DNA from: Gracilaria caudata | Lineage: Eukaryota > Rhodophyta > Florideophyceae > Gracilariales > Gracilariaceae | DNA length: 37,107 nucleotides | NCBI GenBank assembly: GCA_030374735.1 | Contig: JASCIV010000153.1 | Span: forward strand, 1-37,107 | Direction: 5' to 3' | In this document: positions 35,093 to 37,107 of the stretch, one piece after another | Position numbering within the stretch: position 1 is the stretch's first letter | Layout: each line of letters opens with the position of its first letter | The notes under the pieces: generated by a model | Told to the model about the DNA's origin: nothing | Seen by the model: the letters and a program-made list of their open reading frames with translations, nothing else | Database searches by the model: none | Program-made: the position numbers and the translations under genes

Positions 35093-37107
35093 ATGGCAGT
35101 GCCAACAGAACGGAACCCTTCGCTCCGAAGCGGGCTAAGCTGTGGCTCTACGTTCACTCAGGTCCTGTTCCAGCGAAAGGGCGCTTGCAAGAGCTTTCGG
35201 TGCCGTGGACGCGCCCGACCCACCACCTCAAGAATACTTTCCCCCCAAATGTCCCCGCAACACTTGCGCTCGCACACTCCCCCGCGTCCATCCAGCCTCA
35301 TCCCGAAGGATGTAACTCGCGTATCTGACCTTATCAACTCCACTGGTGCGGATGGCTCTGGTGTCACTGTTGCCGTGCTTGACACAGGCGTTGATCCAGG
35401 TGCGCCTGGTCTCTCGCACACTACGAACAACAAAAGAAAAGTGGTGGACATCGTCGATTGCACGGCCTCTGGCGATGTCGTTACCACAACCTCAATAACT
35501 ATGAAGCCCTGTGAAAAAATCATTCACGGTCTTTCAGGCCGCACTCTAAATGTTCCGCAGCATGTTATCGACCTTAATTCATCCAGAGTTTTCAAGTTGG
35601 GCGTTAAGCAAGGTTATGAGCTCTTTCCAAGCACTCTGATATCCCGACTAAGGAAGGAAAGGCGAGCCGCGTGGGACAAGCATATCCGCAGTGCCCTCAA
35701 CTCCGTGCGACAACGGTTATACCAACAGGACGACAGAAAGAATGGGCAGCCCAGCGTGGAGGAGTTAGAGGCTCGTCAAGCCGTTTTGCTCTCTATGGAT
35801 AAGGCCTATGTCGACTATGGTCCTCTGTACGATGTTCTTGTCTTCCATGACGGCACAAGATGGCGAGCGGTCGTCGACACTTCGGAAAACGGTAATTTAG
35901 AGCACTGTGACGTCTTAGAAGATTATGCTGTGCATGGCAACTACTCTCAATTTGGAGGCGGAGTAATGATGAACTTCGGCGTCAACATATACGAGGAGGG
36001 TAATCTTGTTAGCATCGTCGTCGATGGCGGTTCCCATGGAACACACGTAGCAGGTATTCTTGCTGCTCATTTTCCGGACTCTCCACATCTCAATGGTCTC
36101 GCACCGGGAGCCAGAATTGTGAGCCTCAAAATTGGCGATTCGCGCTTGTCGAGCATGGAAACACACCAAGGCGCCATGCGAGCACTAGCATACGTTCTCA
36201 ATCACAGTGTCCCTGTACGAGCAGAACAAGAACGCGACGAAAAAGGTGAGTCTGTTTCTGGTGACCATGCTCATAAAACTGCCCTTGGAACGTCCAACAA
36301 CAGTCAAGAGGCCCACACTCCCGATAAAGATGCCGATGCTGAACCCATTCGGATTGACGTATGCAATATGAGTTTCGGGGAACATTCTCGAGATGTTAAC
36401 CGAGGACGTTTTGTGACTCTAGTAGAGACATTGGTCAACAAGCATAATGTTCTCTTTTTGAGTTCAGCTGGAAACGAAGGTCCAGGGCTTTCATCTGTTT
36501 CTGCGCCTGGGGGAACGACAGATGCAATTATTGGAGTTGGAGCATATGTTACACCGTCCATGCTGACTGAAGCGTACTCCTTACTAAATTCGGAGTTTGG
36601 AGACTATGAAGCAGGTCTAACCCACTCAGATGAAGACCCAAATCAAAAAGAGGCGAACACCACCGGTGATTGTTCCTCTGTCTTCGAACCACGCCCGGTC
36701 GTAGCCCTACCGTATACATGGTCCTCGCGCGGACCTACATGGGATGGCGCAATGGGAGTAAGTATCTGTTCACCTGGGGGTGCTATCGCCCCTGTCCCGC
36801 TTTGGATGCTGCGCAAGAAGATGTTGCTCAACGGAACATCGATGTCTTCACCCTCGGCAGCGGGTGCTGTGGCCGTCGTCTTGTCATTTTTGAAGAGCAG
36901 AGGGATTCCTTACACATCTGCTCTTGTTCGTCGCGCGATTGAAAATACCGCTAGGCCACTCAAATCTCCATCTTATGGTCTGAATCCCAAGACGAAGCGT
37001 ATGACATCAGATTCTCTCTTAGAAGAATATAAGTCAAAGCTGGACTCCGAGCATTATCATGATATGGCGTTTGCAGCAGGACATGGTAGTGTCGACGCCC
37101 TGGCAGC
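35093..37107 (+). CDS. TPP2: Tripeptidyl-peptidase II (N-terminal part, cut by window end)
   Basis: Open from the ATG at 35093 to the window end with no stop (671 codons shown); an internal ATG at 35249 is an alternative start. TPP II is a giant subtilisin-type peptidase that removes tripeptides from peptides released by the proteasome. The catalytic residues are D97 (VAVLDTGVDPGAPGL), H315 (GGSHGTHVAGI), oxyanion N461 (SSAGNEGPG) and S583 (NGTSMSSPSA). SSRGPTWDGAMGVSI, just before the serine, is typical of TPP II. The long insert between the Asp and His regions is also typical. An acidic low-complexity insert (about 378-420) lies before the Asn. With the first ATG there is a 52-residue Arg/Ser-rich extension that could be an organelle-targeting peptide. 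The C-terminal half is outside the window. Confidence 0.95.
   Translation, partial: MAVPTERNPSLRSGLSCGSTFTQVLFQRKGACKSFRCRGRARPTTSRILSPQMSPQHLRSHTPPRPSSLIPKDVTRVSDLINSTGADGSGVTVAVLDTGVDPGAPGLSHTTNNKRKVVDIVDCTASGDVVTTTSITMKPCEKIIHGLSGRTLNVPQHVIDLNSSRVFKLGVKQGYELFPSTLISRLRKERRAAWDKHIRSALNSVRQRLYQQDDRKNGQPSVEELEARQAVLLSMDKAYVDYGPLYDVLVFHDGTRWRAVVDTSENGNLEHCDVLEDYAVHGNYSQFGGGVMMNFGVNIYEEGNLVSIVVDGGSHGTHVAGILAAHFPDSPHLNGLAPGARIVSLKIGDSRLSSMETHQGAMRALAYVLNHSVPVRAEQERDEKGESVSGDHAHKTALGTSNNSQEAHTPDKDADAEPIRIDVCNMSFGEHSRDVNRGRFVTLVETLVNKHNVLFLSSAGNEGPGLSSVSAPGGTTDAIIGVGAYVTPSMLTEAYSLLNSEFGDYEAGLTHSDEDPNQKEANTTGDCSSVFEPRPVVALPYTWSSRGPTWDGAMGVSICSPGGAIAPVPLWMLRKKMLLNGTSMSSPSAAGAVAVVLSFLKSRGIPYTSALVRRAIENTARPLKSPSYGLNPKTKRMTSDSLLEEYKSKLDSEHYHDMAFAAGHGSVDALA

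Noticed and set aside
36246..36303. Possible intron in TPP II (GTGAGT ... AACAG)
   Set aside because: 58 nt is not a multiple of three, so removal would break a frame that is open throughout and encodes the catalytic Asn and Ser downstream.
1..37107. CRISPR arrays, prokaryotic operons, rRNA genes
   Set aside because: No regularly spaced repeats, no rRNA signatures, and the intron-bearing, widely spaced genes show a nuclear eukaryotic locus.

Overview
The window is nuclear DNA of a eukaryote, most likely a primary-plastid alga and probably a unicellular red alga; the species cannot be named from sequence alone. The evidence is: single genes on both strands with long spacers and no operons; two short spliceosomal introns (70 and 77 nt, GT-AG, CTAAC/TACTAAT-like branch sites); a TATA box and AATAAA signals; a protein that looks plastid- and thylakoid-lumen-targeted; a GH13 branching enzyme of the eukaryotic glycogen/floridean-starch type; two Golgi-type enzymes for surface or matrix glycans; and a Tim17/22/23-family protein. 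Most genes are uninterrupted.

Layout. 1-1.3 kb: a lumenal-protein gene (+) converging on a cysteine-rich zinc-finger gene (-). 1.3-4.7 kb: no convincing gene, only a broken coding-like patch on the minus strand. 4.7-10.9 kb: a Cu+-transporting P1B-ATPase whose promoter, 5' leader and first three heavy-metal-associated (HMA) domains are tandemly duplicated. The upstream copy is an independent short ORF encoding only three HMA domains. 10.9-13 kb: two 3' fragments of the same non-LTR retrotransposon family in opposite orientation, plus MITE-like hairpins. 13-14.5 kb: a secreted thioesterase-fold protein without a catalytic serine (-). 15.5-16 kb: a TATA-driven small Cys-rich orphan. 16-19.6 kb: a long non-coding stretch with a strong hairpin. 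19.6-22.1 kb: a fusion of a triose-phosphate-translocator-family carrier to a polysaccharide pyruvyl transferase. 22.9-24.1 kb: a decayed metallo-beta-lactamase-fold gene. 24.7-27 kb: branching enzyme. 27.6-28.8 kb: zinc medium-chain dehydrogenase with one intron. 29.5-29.9 kb: membrane-anchored degenerate RING protein. 30.2-30.7 kb: Tim17/22/23-family protein (-). 31.7-32.6 kb: RING protein with one intron. 32.8-34.5 kb: GT90 glycosyltransferase (-). 35.1 kb to the edge: tripeptidyl-peptidase II, cut by the window end.

How the genes relate. There is no operon logic, but a carbohydrate theme recurs: storage glucan branching, a Golgi GT90, and the carrier-pyruvyl transferase fusion. In fission yeast, glycan pyruvylation uses Pvg1 in the Golgi together with a separate phosphoenolpyruvate transporter. 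Here both activities appear to sit in one 808-residue chain, which is the most exciting candidate in the window. Other highlights are the duplicated HMA array and a family of intergenic palindromes built on TACCCTTGTA: eight exact copies in 37 kb, none inside a recognised gene.
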